64,000 nucleotides of DNA from Prorocentrum cordatum (Eukaryota; Sar; Dinophyceae; Prorocentrales; Prorocentraceae). The first letter of the stretch is position 1, and every line of letters begins with the position of its first letter. The position numbers and the translations under genes were made by a program. The stretch lies in assembly GCA_963575745.1 (NCBI GenBank), contig CAUYUJ010020727.1, forward strand, positions 90,001 to 154,000. The letters are read 5' to 3'. Positions 43,675-54,500 of the stretch are shown piece after piece. The notes below the pieces were generated by a model that saw only the letters and a program-made list of their open reading frames with translations, did no database searches and had not been told where the DNA came from.

Positions 43675-44289
43675 ATTATGATCAATGGTATGTTGACTAT
43701 CCTTTGGGGTTTTGGCAGTAATATCAACATGATTGGAGTAAAGACGGCACAAGCCTTTGAGCAGGTATCACGCTCCCACGGACACGCCATTAACAGGCTA
43801 AACCTCACGAAGAGGCCTTGCGTGTCAGGAGTGGGACATGTTGCCGCGATCTGTGATAAATCCCTGCGCTGCAAGATTGCATGCAAAGAGAGGGGAGATC
43901 CTGCGGGGCAGCCTGCTGTGCCGAGACTCGACACGTACTCACCGCATGTAGCTGAGGGTTCTTGGGATAACCTCCCTCCCATCCTGGGTCTGAGGAGCAT
44001 GTCCAATATGGTGACCATCATGATCCTTGAGCAGGGGCACGAGAAGATGATCATACCTGGCGTGGAGATGTATAAGTTTCTATTTGGAAAAGGTGCCCGA
44101 GTACTCGACCTGATAAAGACGCCTTCCGGACATCTGGCACTCATGGCGGACGAGTACGAGATGGCTACTGAGCATCAAGGGCCGATGTCGTTTACTATCG
44201 CGGCCAATCCTCAGCGCGAAGAAGCTCCATTACTCGTCAAGGGGGCATCCGATCCAGAGCCAATTGCGGGGGCACCTGCTGTGAATGAT
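43675..44289 (+). pseudogene. Aspartic-protease-like domain
   Basis: Continues the previous frame after a TGA. LWGFGSNINMIGVKTA (43702-43749) stands where retroelement proteases have IDxGS/AxxNM, and ILGLRSMSNM (43981-44010) where they have LLGLxxL. IKTPSGHLALMADEYE is a conserved-looking end. The position between Gag/RING and integrase fits. The catalytic Asp is Gly here (GGT for GAT at 43708-43710, one transition). It would process the polyprotein if intact. Hairpin modules lie at 43903 and 44266. Confidence 0.5.
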
Positions 44290-46180
44290 GCTCACGCATA
44301 CTTGATGTCACGGGATACGAAGGCATCAGTTTCTCTATCAATGACGAGACGCTCACTTTCACGATCCAGTCTTTGGTGAACAACACCTTGAAGACATGGC
44401 TTCGCAGGAATATGTCCTTTGGGGCTACCCCTACCTCGGCCGACAAGGATTTCGCCCTCCGCAATTCGCAGGCGAAGATACATCAGGCCATCTACGAGGA
44501 GGGCGCGAAGTGGACGCCTCCTGACGCACGGGCAGGGACACCTGCGGATGGGGATGGTGCCGCTGAGAAGTTTGATATTTATACTTCGCTCAGCAGCTCT
44601 GCAGCGCAGCAGGGCACAGGCAATTGGACGCCTCCATCGCCAAACGAGTGACGGGGGCAGGCGCGTGCCACGGACACTCGCGCTTGCTCAGACAGGCCGA
44701 CCACTCAGGTGCTGCCAGCAAGCGCGGGGAAACCTGCATTCTTTTCCCAGGCACCGGCTGTGCGAGCCAGGGACCGTGGCAAGCCCGGCTGCGTGGCTGC
44801 CACGAACGGCAGTGAGCCCAGCTGTGTGGCCGCTGCAGAAAAAGAAGGATTGTCGCATCATTCTCATTCTCGTGCATTTGTCATTGAGGATATACGGGCA
44901 GCTTGCGCTGAACTCCGAGCCTGTGGGTATATGTGTGACCTTATTACACATACAGAGGTAATGACCTCCACTGGTGCGCAGTATTTTGGTGCATTACTCT
45001 CGGGTGATTACCAATTGTGGGTGGCAGCTCCTGCTGACTGGCGTGTGAGGCTGCCTGGTAAGAGGGCAGGGCCACACTGCCAGCGCATCCAAAATATGAT
45101 GTCCAAGGCTCGTGCCCTACGTGTGACCATTGTACTTGTGGGGCCACCTGGATACCTTTAGAAACAAGGTCGCATACGAGATGCTTTTGAAGACCTTGAT
45201 TTGCAAGTCATGCGTATGCGTTTCTGCCGCTTCGGCCTCAAGTACGACCGCGCTGACGCGTTGCCCAGCGGATCATATCTGCAAGTGGCGACTACGTGTG
45301 CGCGCATCCCGACCAACCTATGGCGATGCGCATGCAACATAGCAGGGGAACCTGCAGCACCTACTGAGCATATTCTAGATTGGTATGGACAAGGTGCTCA
45401 GAAGGCCGAATGGCGTAGCAAGACGTTAGCGATCGTGACCGCAAGGTGCACGGATCACATCGGTTTACATAAAACGCAATGAAATCACACGAGTGCTGTG
45501 CATCTTAGTATCCATACTCGAGTGGATCAGGTAGCTCGAACTCACGTCCAGTGTCCTAAGAATGGCCCCGAGTGGGACCGTGTCCTGGGACGGGTGACGA
45601 TGAACCTGGACGACAACGCGATCATCCAGGACATCGAGATCCAGGACCAGCCGATCGGGTACAACTACAACGCACCATTACCCTATGGTGTAACCAACCT
45701 CCGTACCCGACTGTACTGGGAGCAGCCGAAGGCGACTCTCTTGGGAGATGGCAGCTCGCGTCCACGCTAGCGGCGAGTGGCGATCATCGATGGCGATCGT
45801 CTCCCTCCCCCTTCGATTGAACGCAGCCGCGTGCTCCCCTCTATTCCCGAATTTCCGACACTCTGTTTCCCTGAGACAGAACGACAGACGGCACTACCAA
45901 CCGATGCCAGAATTAGGCAACAAGAGAAACAGACATCAGACAAAGAAGCGGGCAGCAAACCGCGCAAGATACCCACAATAGTCGAAGGAGGCAACGACGA
46001 CTGTGGAGACGACCTGAAAGGATTCGGATGTAGTGCGTACTACACCGACGCACCTCTGGACTCCGACACGGGTAGTGACGATGGAGATGATACCTTCATC
46101 GCACTACCTTCGGGACAGCCTGCTGAATATTATGCTGGTGTATTCTCCATAATCTACACCCTGTGCTACGGACGACACAA
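44290..46180 (+). pseudogene. Long polyprotein linker with in-frame stops
   Basis: A single frame holds across almost 1.9 kb, with stops at 44649, 45159, 45480 and 45768. Readable pieces: YEGISFSINDETLTFTIQSL, IEDIRAACAELRACGYMCD, RALRVTIVLVGPPGYL, DDNAIIQDIEIQDQPIGYNY and an acidic DSDTGSDDGDD. No known domain recognised. Hairpin modules at 44532, 44724, 45342 and a variant at 46110. Confidence 0.5.
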
Positions 46181-46790
46181 CAATGTAGATATGGTCGAAT
46201 TGTTTGGAGGAGTTGGAGGCATCTCCCAACTTGCGTTCAGCCGAGGTCTGTCTTAAGGGGGAAACCTCGACAAACGCACTTTCGTTGACCTTGGCAACAA
46301 GGATGTCCAATATGCAGTGATGCATTATCTACACGTTTGTTTTGCCAAGACTGTCATACTACAGCCCAGCTTCAGAACAACTGGTCTTCCCTATTTCAAG
46401 GAAAAGGTGAACTATAAACTTGGCATGCACATCATAAAAAATACTTACCACATTTCAAGTTCTGTGGGAAGGTAGCTGTACGTCACAATGATCTTCGACG
46501 GTTCTACTTGCGAGACCAACCAGTGGGGACTTGGGTGGATCAGATACCACCATGGACTACGTTGGCCAAAAGCAAGGGCACTTGCAAGGTGAACATGGAT
46601 CAATGCACTACTGGCTTACGTGACTCCCACGGGGTACTGGTGCGAAAGCCGACCGATATCATGGCCAACCATCGTCTTTTTCTCACCCCTTTTGAACGAA
46701 ATCGATGTACTGGCCATCGTCAGCACGCGTCGGTATGTAATAAGGAACTGTCAGAGAGCGCGCCCGCAGGGCCCGAGCAAAGGGGGGGGG
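46181..46790 (+). pseudogene. C5-methyltransferase-like domain, broken
   Basis: VELFGGVGGISQLAFSRG (46194-46247) closely resembles motif I of DNA cytosine-5 methyltransferases (FAGxGGxxxxxxxxG, AdoMet binding). After a TAA at 46254 the frame goes on as DKRTFVDLGNKDVQYAVMHY and VILQPSFRTTGLPYF; the latter stands where motif IV has PPC, but the Cys is absent (Phe). A frameshift near 46440 leads to LPHFKFCGKVAVRHNDLRRF, REQP-like YLRDQPVGTWVDQI, DQCTTGLRDSHGVLVRKPTD and FERNRCTGHRQHA. It ends in the G-tract insertion. Retrotransposon-borne cytosine methyltransferases are known from dinoflagellates; whether this is that family needs a profile search. Confidence 0.45.
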
Positions 46791-46851
46791 GGCAGGCTTA
46801 AGCTACCCCCCCCTTCCCTTGAGCCGCCCTTGTTGGAAGCCCCCCCCCTCC

Positions 46852-46892
<41 letters not shown>

Positions 46893-47345
46893 TTTTTTTT
46901 TTTTTTTTTTTGCGCAGGGTGGTGGGTGGGGTGGGTGGGTGGGGGGGGGCTTGCAGCTGCCCCCCCCTTTCCCCCTTGGGCCCTCCCCGGAAGCTACCCC
47001 CCCCTCCCCCCCTTTCCAAAGGGGGGGGGTGCTTGAAGCTACCCCCCCCTCCCTTGGCGCTGCCCTGCTGGAAGCTACCCCCCCCTCCCCCCCTTTCGTG
47101 CAAAGGGGGGGGGGGGGTGCTTGGAAGCTATTCCACCTCCCCCCTCCTTTGGCCGCCCCGGAAGCTACCCCCCCTGCCCTCCTTTCCAAAGGGAGGGGGG
47201 TGCTTGAAGCTACCCCCCCCCCTCCCTCCCTTGGAGCCGCCCTGCTGGGGGCACCCCCCCCCTCCTTTCCCCTCTTTGTGCCGAAGGGGGGGAGGGGGGG
47301 GGGGCGGGCTTGGAAGCCCCCCCCCTTCCCCCCTTTGGCCGCCCA
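46791..47345. repeat. C/G-tract minisatellite, C-rich orientation
   Basis: Repeats of GGAAGCTACCCCCCCCTCC with runs of up to 12-13 C or G, plus a poly-T stretch (46853-46912). The same family occurs in G-rich orientation at 49600-49970, 60460-60690 and 63150-63480. Together with the next three entries it forms the insertion splitting the Copia polyprotein. Confidence 0.85.
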
Positions 47346-47379
47346 GCCGCCGGAGCCTCCGCCCTCCCTTTCGCCGACG

Positions 47380-47720
47380 ATCCACAATGAACAATCCGCG
47401 ATCGAGGATGGACGATCGACGATCAACGGTCGACGATCGAAAATCCCAATCGAATCGCTTGCGATCGATTGCACTCCATTCCACTGCAATCCCCCTCCCC
47501 ACCTCCCTCCGCTCCCTCCCCTCCCTCCACGCCCTTCGTTCCATCTCCTCCCTTCCCATCCCTCTCCTCCCCTCCCTCCCTTCCGTCCAGTCCCTTTCCT
47601 GCAATCCAATCGATTGAGTCGATTGCAATTCAGCCGATTGCAATCCAATCGATTGCAATCCAATGGATTGCAATCGATTCGTTTGCATTCCAATGGATTG
47701 CAATCGATTGCAACGCAAGT
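47380..47720. repeat. GATTGCAATCC / ATCGACGATC short repeats
   Basis: ATCGACGATC-type repeats (47395-47460) lead through a CT-rich stretch to GATTGCAATCCAATCGATTG repeats (47615-47715). Many units are self-complementary (CAATCGATTG). No gene. Confidence 0.75.
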
Positions 47721-47965
47721 GTATCATTCAACTCGTCCCGTGCCAACGCCTGGGAACGAAAGATTACCCTGGCGACGTACCCGACACCTGCGCAAACGCG
47801 GGGCGCAAATACCTTAGGACACTTTATACGGGGGGCGATGACGGAGCGAGGGTTACATATGTCTGCAGACGGAATTCGGGAGACTCGCAGGAAACTGGCT
47901 TCAGGACAAGGATTAGATAAAGCTGATTAGTTGCAATCCCTGAGCAACCCTAGCCACTTCCAAAG
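47721..47965 (+). other. Non-repeat island, coding-like but unrecognised
   Basis: About 210 bp without periodicity. One frame reads NAWERKITLATYPTPAQTRG, then IRGAMTERGLHMSADGIRET and a stop at 47928. It may be a stranded piece of the interrupted polyprotein or of another element; I do not recognise it. Confidence 0.3.
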
Positions 47966-47969
47966 CGGG

Positions 47970-48898
47970 GATCTCAGATCGCAGCCCCCCAGGGATGGCG
48001 AGGTCTAATTTGGGTCCGCGCGCGGCGTCGCTGTGCTGGGCCCCCCAGCCAGCATCGAAAGTGGCGACAGTTTCACAGATCGCAGCCCCCCAGGGATGGC
48101 GAGGTCTAATTTGGGTCCGCGCGTGGCGTCACTGTGCTGGGCCCCCCAGCAGGCTTCGAAAGTGGCGGCAGTTTCACAGATCGCAGCCCCCCAGGTACGG
48201 CGAGGTTTAATTTGGGTCCGCCCGTGGCGTCACTGTGCTGGGCCCCCCAGCAGGCCTCGAAAGTGGCGACAGTTTCACAGATCGCAGCCCCCCAGGGATG
48301 GCGAGGTCTAATTTGGGTCCGCGCGTGGCGTCACTGTGCTGGGCCCCCCAGCAGGCCTCGAAAGTGGCGACAGTTTCACAGATCGCAGCCCCCCAGGGAT
48401 GGCGAGGTCTAATTTGGGTCCGCCCGTGGCGTCACTGTGCTGGGCCCCCCAGCAGGCCTCGAAAGTGGCGACAGTTTCACAGATCGCAGCCCCCCAGGGA
48501 TGGCGAGGTCTAATTTGGGTCCGCCCGTGGCGTCACTGTGCTGGGCCCCCCAGCAGGCCTCGAAAGTGGCGACAGTTTCACAGATCGCAGCCCCCCAGGG
48601 ATGGCGAGGTCTAATTTGGGTCCGCCCGTGGCCCACTGTGCTGGGCCCCCCAGCAGGCCTCGAAAGTGGCGACAGTTTCACAGATCGCAGCCCCCCAGGG
48701 ATGGCGAGGTCTTAATTTGGGTCCGCCCGTGGCGTCACTGTGCTGGGCCCCCCAGCAGGCCTCGAAAGTGGCGACAGTTTCACAGATCGCAGCCCCCCAG
48801 GGATGGCGAGGTCTAATTTGGGTCCGCCCGTGGCGTCACTGTGCTGGGCCCCCCAGCAAGCCTCGAAAGTGGCGACAGTTTCACAGATCGCAGCCCCC
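47970..48898. repeat. 101-bp tandem repeat, about nine copies
   Basis: Exact 101-bp period (core CTGTGCTGGGCCCCCCAGCA, with CGAAAGTGGCGACAGTTTCA and GCAGCCCCCCAGGGATGGCG). Copies differ at few positions, so the array is young relative to the host Copia element. Open frames of 92 codons in each unit follow from the period and are not genes. Confidence 0.95.
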
Positions 48899-49975
48899 CG
48901 CAAGCAAGACAGGAGGAGGCAAGAGGGAGACGGGACGGGAAGGAGGAAGTGGAGACCACACTGCTCTATTCAAAACGAATACCCAACCAAGGAGGGTTGG
49001 GAAAAATACTACCCCCCCCCCCCCGAAAGTTGCACGAAGTGTAATTCGGAAAACGCCAGCCCGTCGGGTTTGGCAGTGTTCCCGTGGGCGGCGGCCAGGC
49101 CAGCTGGGGGAGGAGGAGGCGGAGGATGGGGGAAGCCGAGGGGGGGGGGGGGGGGAGGAGGAGGAGGAGGGGGGGGGAGGAGGATGGGGGAGAGGGAGGA
49201 GGAGGAGGAGGATGGAGGAGGGGAACGGAGGAGGAGGATCACGAGGATGGAGGAGGAGGAGGAAGAGGACGATGATGATGATGAGGAGGAGGAGGAGGAG
49301 GGAAAAATGGAGGAGGAAAAAACCGAGGAGGAGGATGGGGGAGGGGGAACGGAAGGACCCGCGGGGGAGTGCGATGATGACGATGAATGATGATGATGAT
49401 GATGATGATGATGACGATGATGACTATGAGGAGGATGAGGAGGACGAGGAAGAGGAGGAGGCAAAAGGAAGAAGAGGAGGAGGGAGAGGGGCGGGAATAA
49501 ATGGAGGCGAAAGGGAGGGCGATGGCTCCGGGAGCTGGGCGGCCAAAGGGGGGAAGGGGGGTGGAGCCTCCAAGCCCCCAAAAGCCCTCCTCCTTTTTCA
49601 AGAGGGGGGGGGGGGGGGGCTCACCCCAGGCTATCAAAGGGGGGGGGGGGGGGGGGGGCGGGGGGGGGGGGGGGGGGGGGATGAGGGGGGTAGCTTGGAA
49701 GCACCCCCCTTTCCGGTCGCGAAAAAGGGAGGGGGGGGGGTGGCTTCCGAAGCCCCCCCCCCCCCCACCCCCACGCCATTCCTTTCAAAGGGGGAGGTGG
49801 CTCACCCCGGCTCAATTAAAGGAGGGGGGGGGGGGGGGGGGGGGTAGCTTGGAAGCACCCACCCCTTTTCCCGACCGCGAAAGGGGGGGGGGGCTTCCGA
49901 AGCCCCCCTTCCCCTCTAGCAAGGAAAGGGGGGGGGGGGGGGGCTTCAGGCTGGGGCGCCCCTTTTAGTCTATCG
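48899..49975. repeat. GGA-rich, GAT and G-tract repeats
   Basis: After 200 bp of mixed sequence come GGA-rich runs (49100-49350), a GAT run (49383-49430), and from 49590 the G-tract minisatellite, including runs of 10-19 G. CTTGGAAGC and GCTTCCGAAGC spacers match those at 46.8, 60.5 and 63.2 kb. No gene. Confidence 0.85.
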
Positions 49976-50281
49976 GGCCCCGCGCGCGCGCTCTATCGGA
50001 ACTGTCCATGGCTGCATAATAAACTTCAAATATGCAGTCACTCTTTGTCGAGGCTGTTCAGATCGCGCGCGATCTTCCAGGCAACTCGTGATCCTTTCCA
50101 TGGCTACCCGTATTCGTCCACCGTGTTGGTCACTAGCGCAAGGGGATGCGATTTGGATGACCCGAGTCTCCCTCGACAACCTGATGGCTCGATTGCGAGA
50201 CCACCGTCGGGAGGGCTCGGTCGTCCTGCCTGCGCGGACAACGTTAACGTGCGCTCTCCCTCTCATGATAGAGATCCATGA
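49976..50281 (+). pseudogene. Degenerate polyprotein after the insertion
   Basis: ELSMAA and VTLCRGCS-like pieces appear in different frames, with stops; an ATG frame reads MATRIRPPCWSLAQGDAIWM. No domain recognised. The coding signal becomes clear again at 50282. Confidence 0.35.
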
Positions 50282-51151
50282 CGCTGCAGGTGGTGCGATA
50301 AAGACGACTACCATTGGGAATGTCAGAGCTGTAAGAAGAACTACGGGAAGAACAAGCCTGGGCACGTACTGACGCCTGGCAAATGCAAGTTTGCCAAGCC
50401 TTGGAAGTTGCCTGACAATCGTGGACAGATACCGCCGGTTCCCGCCGAGCCGGCAGCGGGACCTGCACCGCCAGATCCTGCTGAGTTGGCAGCGCCACCA
50501 CCCGAGGCGCCAGCAGCATCACCACTAAGGCGGCTGAGAGCACCGAGACCCAGCTCTAGAGCCGGACCTACCGCGGGCGCAAGCAGTCACGACATTTTTG
50601 TTGGAAGACATGCTGCTGAGCCTGCTGCAGGGCAACCTGCCTCGAGTGGAGCTGGTAGTTCGGATGGCCATCTCCGACTACCACAGGTAAGAGTCAGACT
50701 TGGTCGACGACAAGGTGGAGAAGCACCCCCGCCACCACCAGCGGGGAACCCTGCTGCACGACCACGACTACCAGACTGGCCACGGTTCGATGCCCAAATG
50801 AGTCTACAAAACTTACGAAGCCTTGACCCCAGCGTGGTAACACGCGAGTTGCGAAAGTTACACTTACGTTGGTTCCATGCGAAGGGGCCTAAGATGAGAC
50901 TCATCTTAAGCAATATAGGTCTGTACAGTGTCAGACTCAACCTAATCAAAGGTGTCTGCGACACATGCCGAGAATGCAGAGCTTGGGACAAGCCTGGGCA
51001 CGCTGTTCTGCCCTCTACTGCATCACCTGGCACATTCAATGAGGAGGTGGAATGTGATCTGATGTTCTACAGCCAAGAACACAACATATTCCACAGTATC
51101 GATCGCTGTATACGGTATGCTACTGGATTGAACTACCAGACAAGACTATGA
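50282..51151 (+). pseudogene. Zinc ribbon and GAG-pre-integrase region
   Basis: One frame, open for 290 codons. CRWCDKDDYHWECQSCKKNY with GKCKFA gives C-x2-C-x9-C-x2-C and a later Cys, a zinc-ribbon pattern. A Pro/Ala-rich linker with hairpin modules (50456 shortened, 50627, 50741) follows. LHLRWFHAKGPKMRLIL, then CDTCRECRAWDKPGHA, is the GAG-pre-integrase zinc-binding region (H...CxxC), and VECDLMFY (51046-51069) carries the first integrase Asp. A one-base shift near 51131 leads into the next frame. Confidence 0.75.
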
Positions 51152-52065
51152 CCAGTATCCTGGATGCATACCATCAGTGCTGGATGCAGTTTGGACCGGC
51201 AAAGGTAATCTACTGTGATGGAGAGGGCGCCCTTAACAACGACACTGCGAAAGCAGTCCTCAAGGCAAAAGGCACTGAACTTAGGATGCGTGCGCGTGGA
51301 CAGCGCGCTACGACGATCGAGGCCAGAAATGGCGTCCTACGCCATTTATTTCACGTCATGGAGGCTGAACTCAATAGGTTAGATATACTTCTTGTGTTCA
51401 CCCGACTACTGCACGAAGCCTTGTTCGCCGCCAGCGCGTTCACCTTCTATAGCGAGGTGTCGCCGTGCAACGCTCTATTTGGACGGCAACCAGCAATGCC
51501 GGCTGACCTGCCTGTCCTGGGCCGCGAGCAGCCGACGGGAACATCGGATCACTCTCGTGAACAGACGATGCGCAGGGTATGTATTGACGCTATCACGCAG
51601 GCCACAGCAGCAGCTAAGACCAATCGTGCCTTACGCACTAAGACGACCATTACTGGCCAGCACTACTATGATGAAGGAGACTGGGTCGATTACCATCGCC
51701 CTACGACAACGAAGGATGATTGGGGAGGCTGGAACGGCCCGCTCCCAGTTGTAAAGAATGATCCCGAAAGGGGTCAGGTCATCATCCGAGTGGGCAATCG
51801 AATTGTTCAAGTACAATACGGCGATGCAAGGCATTCGTTATATCTTGAAGCACTCATAGCCCGAGAGATTGGCTCCGACGACACTGCGCTACGCACAGTG
51901 TTAAATTTTCGTAGCCAGCCTATCAGCGGGGAGACCTGCTTTGACCTTTGGCTATGTGCCGACCGAACGGGGCGCTTCAGATGGCGACTGCAAGCAGTCT
52001 ATCTCCTGAGGTACACTTGGCTCTACAGTTCCTTATCGGAAGCTTCTTTCGCATTCAGAATGTAG
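51148..52065 (+). pseudogene. Integrase core
   Basis: Continues the integrase in a shifted frame. KVIYCDGEGALNND holds the second catalytic Asp (about 51218) and ATTIEARNGVLRHL the Glu (about 51315), which with VECDL upstream completes D,D,E. SAFTFYSEVSPCNALFGRQP and DEGDWVDYHRP-type sequence follow. Near 51900 the correct frame shifts again: another frame reads VASLSAGRPALTFGYVPTE, with a hairpin module at 51926. Integrase inserts the cDNA into the genome. The frameshifts disable this copy. Confidence 0.8.
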
Positions 52066-52424
52066 TTTCAGTCAGATTAGCCAAGAGTATCCATAATCTA
52101 CATGCGGTTACTTATGCCGACAGCTGCACATTGGTCCATTACGACAGCGACGTGACTCCATGATTTCACCATTGCGACGCAGAAGGTACTGCTCGTAATA
52201 TACACGATATAACTGGATCAGTACGTTCACGAATTATCCAATGCCTGAAGTCCACTAAACCTTAAGCAGGTTTTGATCAGGACATGTCAAACACTGAAGA
52301 AGTGGCAGATACACCGACGCCGGAAGGAACCGCAATATAAGCCTCAGAAGCCGAACCATCATATGATGACGGACGGCTCTCTACGATTTACGAAGAATCA
52401 GAGGCTGATATCGAGTCGCATGTT
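52066..52424 (+). other. Degenerate linker, no clear frame
   Basis: Short frames with many stops between integrase and reverse transcriptase. Nothing recognised. Confidence 0.4.
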
Positions 52425-54500
52425 ATGGGCGTGTGGTATTTAGATCTACAAGAGGAAGGGGAACTGTTGGAGGCAACTCCACCAGAGGACCACTTTTACC
52501 AGATGGTTCCAGATCAAAGCGTGCTGATCACTGTAGCTGATGAACAGCTGGGACACCTGCCGAAGTGGGGGCGCACTAACGACTCCGATACCGAGGAGAC
52601 GTACTACGCCCCCATGTGCACCATGGTCGAAGACCACAGCTACGGAGTCGACTCAGACGAAAGTGGTCGATATGTCGAGCTATCCTTTACGGTAGAAGTG
52701 TAGAAGGTCGTCTTGTCCGAGCAACAGCACATGATATTAGATGCCGACTTCGTGACCGCTATGCGAGCATACGTCACCGCCGCTGCAAAGCGAGCTGCGG
52801 TCGTCAAGGAAGACGACCTCCTCGCTAAAGCTGACATTCAGGCGAATCTCGATAAAGTATCGAAGGCCCTCTACACTGAACTCAAGATGCAGGAGATAGC
52901 CGAAGCGTCGAACATCGTGACTTCGAGACACGTGTACACATGGAAGTTCGTGAGGAACGAGAAGGGCGAGCTGGAACGTATCATTCGACTACGCTTGGTT
53001 CTCCGAGGTGTCATGGACCTTGAAGCTTTCGACGTGGGAACAGTTTCGGGAACGGCGAGACGGCCCAGCCAGAGGTTACTCGCTAGCAAGGCAGCGTGCA
53101 AGGAGCAGTGGATCATTGCTTCCCTCGACATGAACATGGCCTTCCTGACGGGATTGACCTATCGGGAACTTGCTGAGGCTACTGGTGAAAAGGAACGTGT
53201 GGTGTGTTTTACGTTACCGCCTGGATCGGCCACAGTGCTCCGGACTCTCCCAGGGTTCGAGCACTACGACGAGTCAAAGCACTGCCTGCAGTGCTTGAAA
53301 CCAGGCACAGGCACTAAAGACGCTTCACGGGCTTTCTCACAAAAGCTCAGGAGGGCCACGAGAGGATTTGGTCTCCGACCCACTTCCTACGGCGAGGAGT
53401 TCGAGTCGAGCAACACCTTGCTCACGGCCAAGCATGTTGATGACATTAATATGGTCGGTACTGAGAACACCATTGACAAAAATGTCAAATGCGTTGAAGA
53501 TACCTCTGGTAAGTGTAAACTCAACAGGCGCACATATACCAAGTGTGCTGTGATTGGCACCGAGGACGAGGACGGCAATGTCACTTTGGATCATGATGAA
53601 TATATCACACAGTTCCGTCCTATACAACATCTCAAACTAACCGGCGCCGACGCTGACGCTCAGGCAACCAAGATGGTGGCAGACATGTTCGTCAGCCTCA
53701 GGGGTGCGCTGGCATGCGCACTAATCACCCAGGTGTGGTTGGCGGTGTATGTTGTTTCACTACAACGTGTCCGAGAACCGACCAACATTCAAGTACGACG
53801 ACTGAGCGCGATCACCAGAAAGCCACAGGCCTGCCCGAAGAAGATCGTCTACCAGGCGATGATCCCCACGGGCGAGGTCGACCTTCATAGCGACTCAGGA
53901 TATCGACGCCTGAGTGGAGACGCTGACGATGCCGTCGAAGGCGATGGTGTTCGCGGGGCAAACCTGCTACGACGTGGAAACACGTCATCTGGTGAGCTTG
54001 TCGTTCGCTTGATTGATGCGTACTGCAAGTCTCACCGCTTGCAGGCCCGCTCGAGTTATTCAGCAGAGACACTAGCAGCAGCCCGTAATTTGGAGGACTG
54101 TTATCCCACGATTGTGACCCTGCACGAGCTCCACGCGGGGCCGCAAACGCCGACTCATTTGAAATATATACTTGAGAGGGGTGGCCTGAGCATCAAGGTC
54201 ACTTTGACCATCGATGCTGAGTCTTTTTTGAAGTCCTTGTCAAGCAAAGACTTGAAGAATCCGACTGGGTGTACCCTTTTAGGGCACATCAGTTGGATGC
54301 GACAGTCGATGGAGCGTGGCATCGTGCACAGCATTCAGTGGTGTGATACCCGCGATATGACTGCGGATGGCCACATCAAGGGGGGCATCGACAGAGAAAT
54401 GCTCCCACAAGTCATGGGAGGTATACAGACCTTCAAACATGACCTTAAGAGACATACTCCATATCGGGCCGGCCAGACATCAAGTTCTGACGCCGCCTGA
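52425..54500 (+). pseudogene. Copia reverse transcriptase and RNase H
   Basis: One frame runs 2.07 kb with only a TAG at 52701. Reverse transcriptase: YTWKFVRNEKGELERIIRLR, IASLDMNMAFLTG (first Asp; Copia D-V-x-x-A-F block, about 53114), CLKPGTGTKDASRAF and the catalytic KHVDDINM (about 53432). RNase H: LHSDSGYRRL (53884), YSAETLAA (54058), TIDAESFLKSL (54208) and WCDTRDMTADGHIKGG (54340), the D-E-D-D set. This is the best-preserved part of the element and fixes its class as Ty1/Copia. The frame opens at TTG after the TAG; no proper start exists because it is a polyprotein segment. Confidence 0.85.

Noticed and set aside
48033-48898. CRISPR-like array (regular 101-bp spacing; also 122-bp and 73-bp arrays)
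   Set aside because: Whole units are repeated with no variable spacers, no cas genes are present, and the context is eukaryotic.
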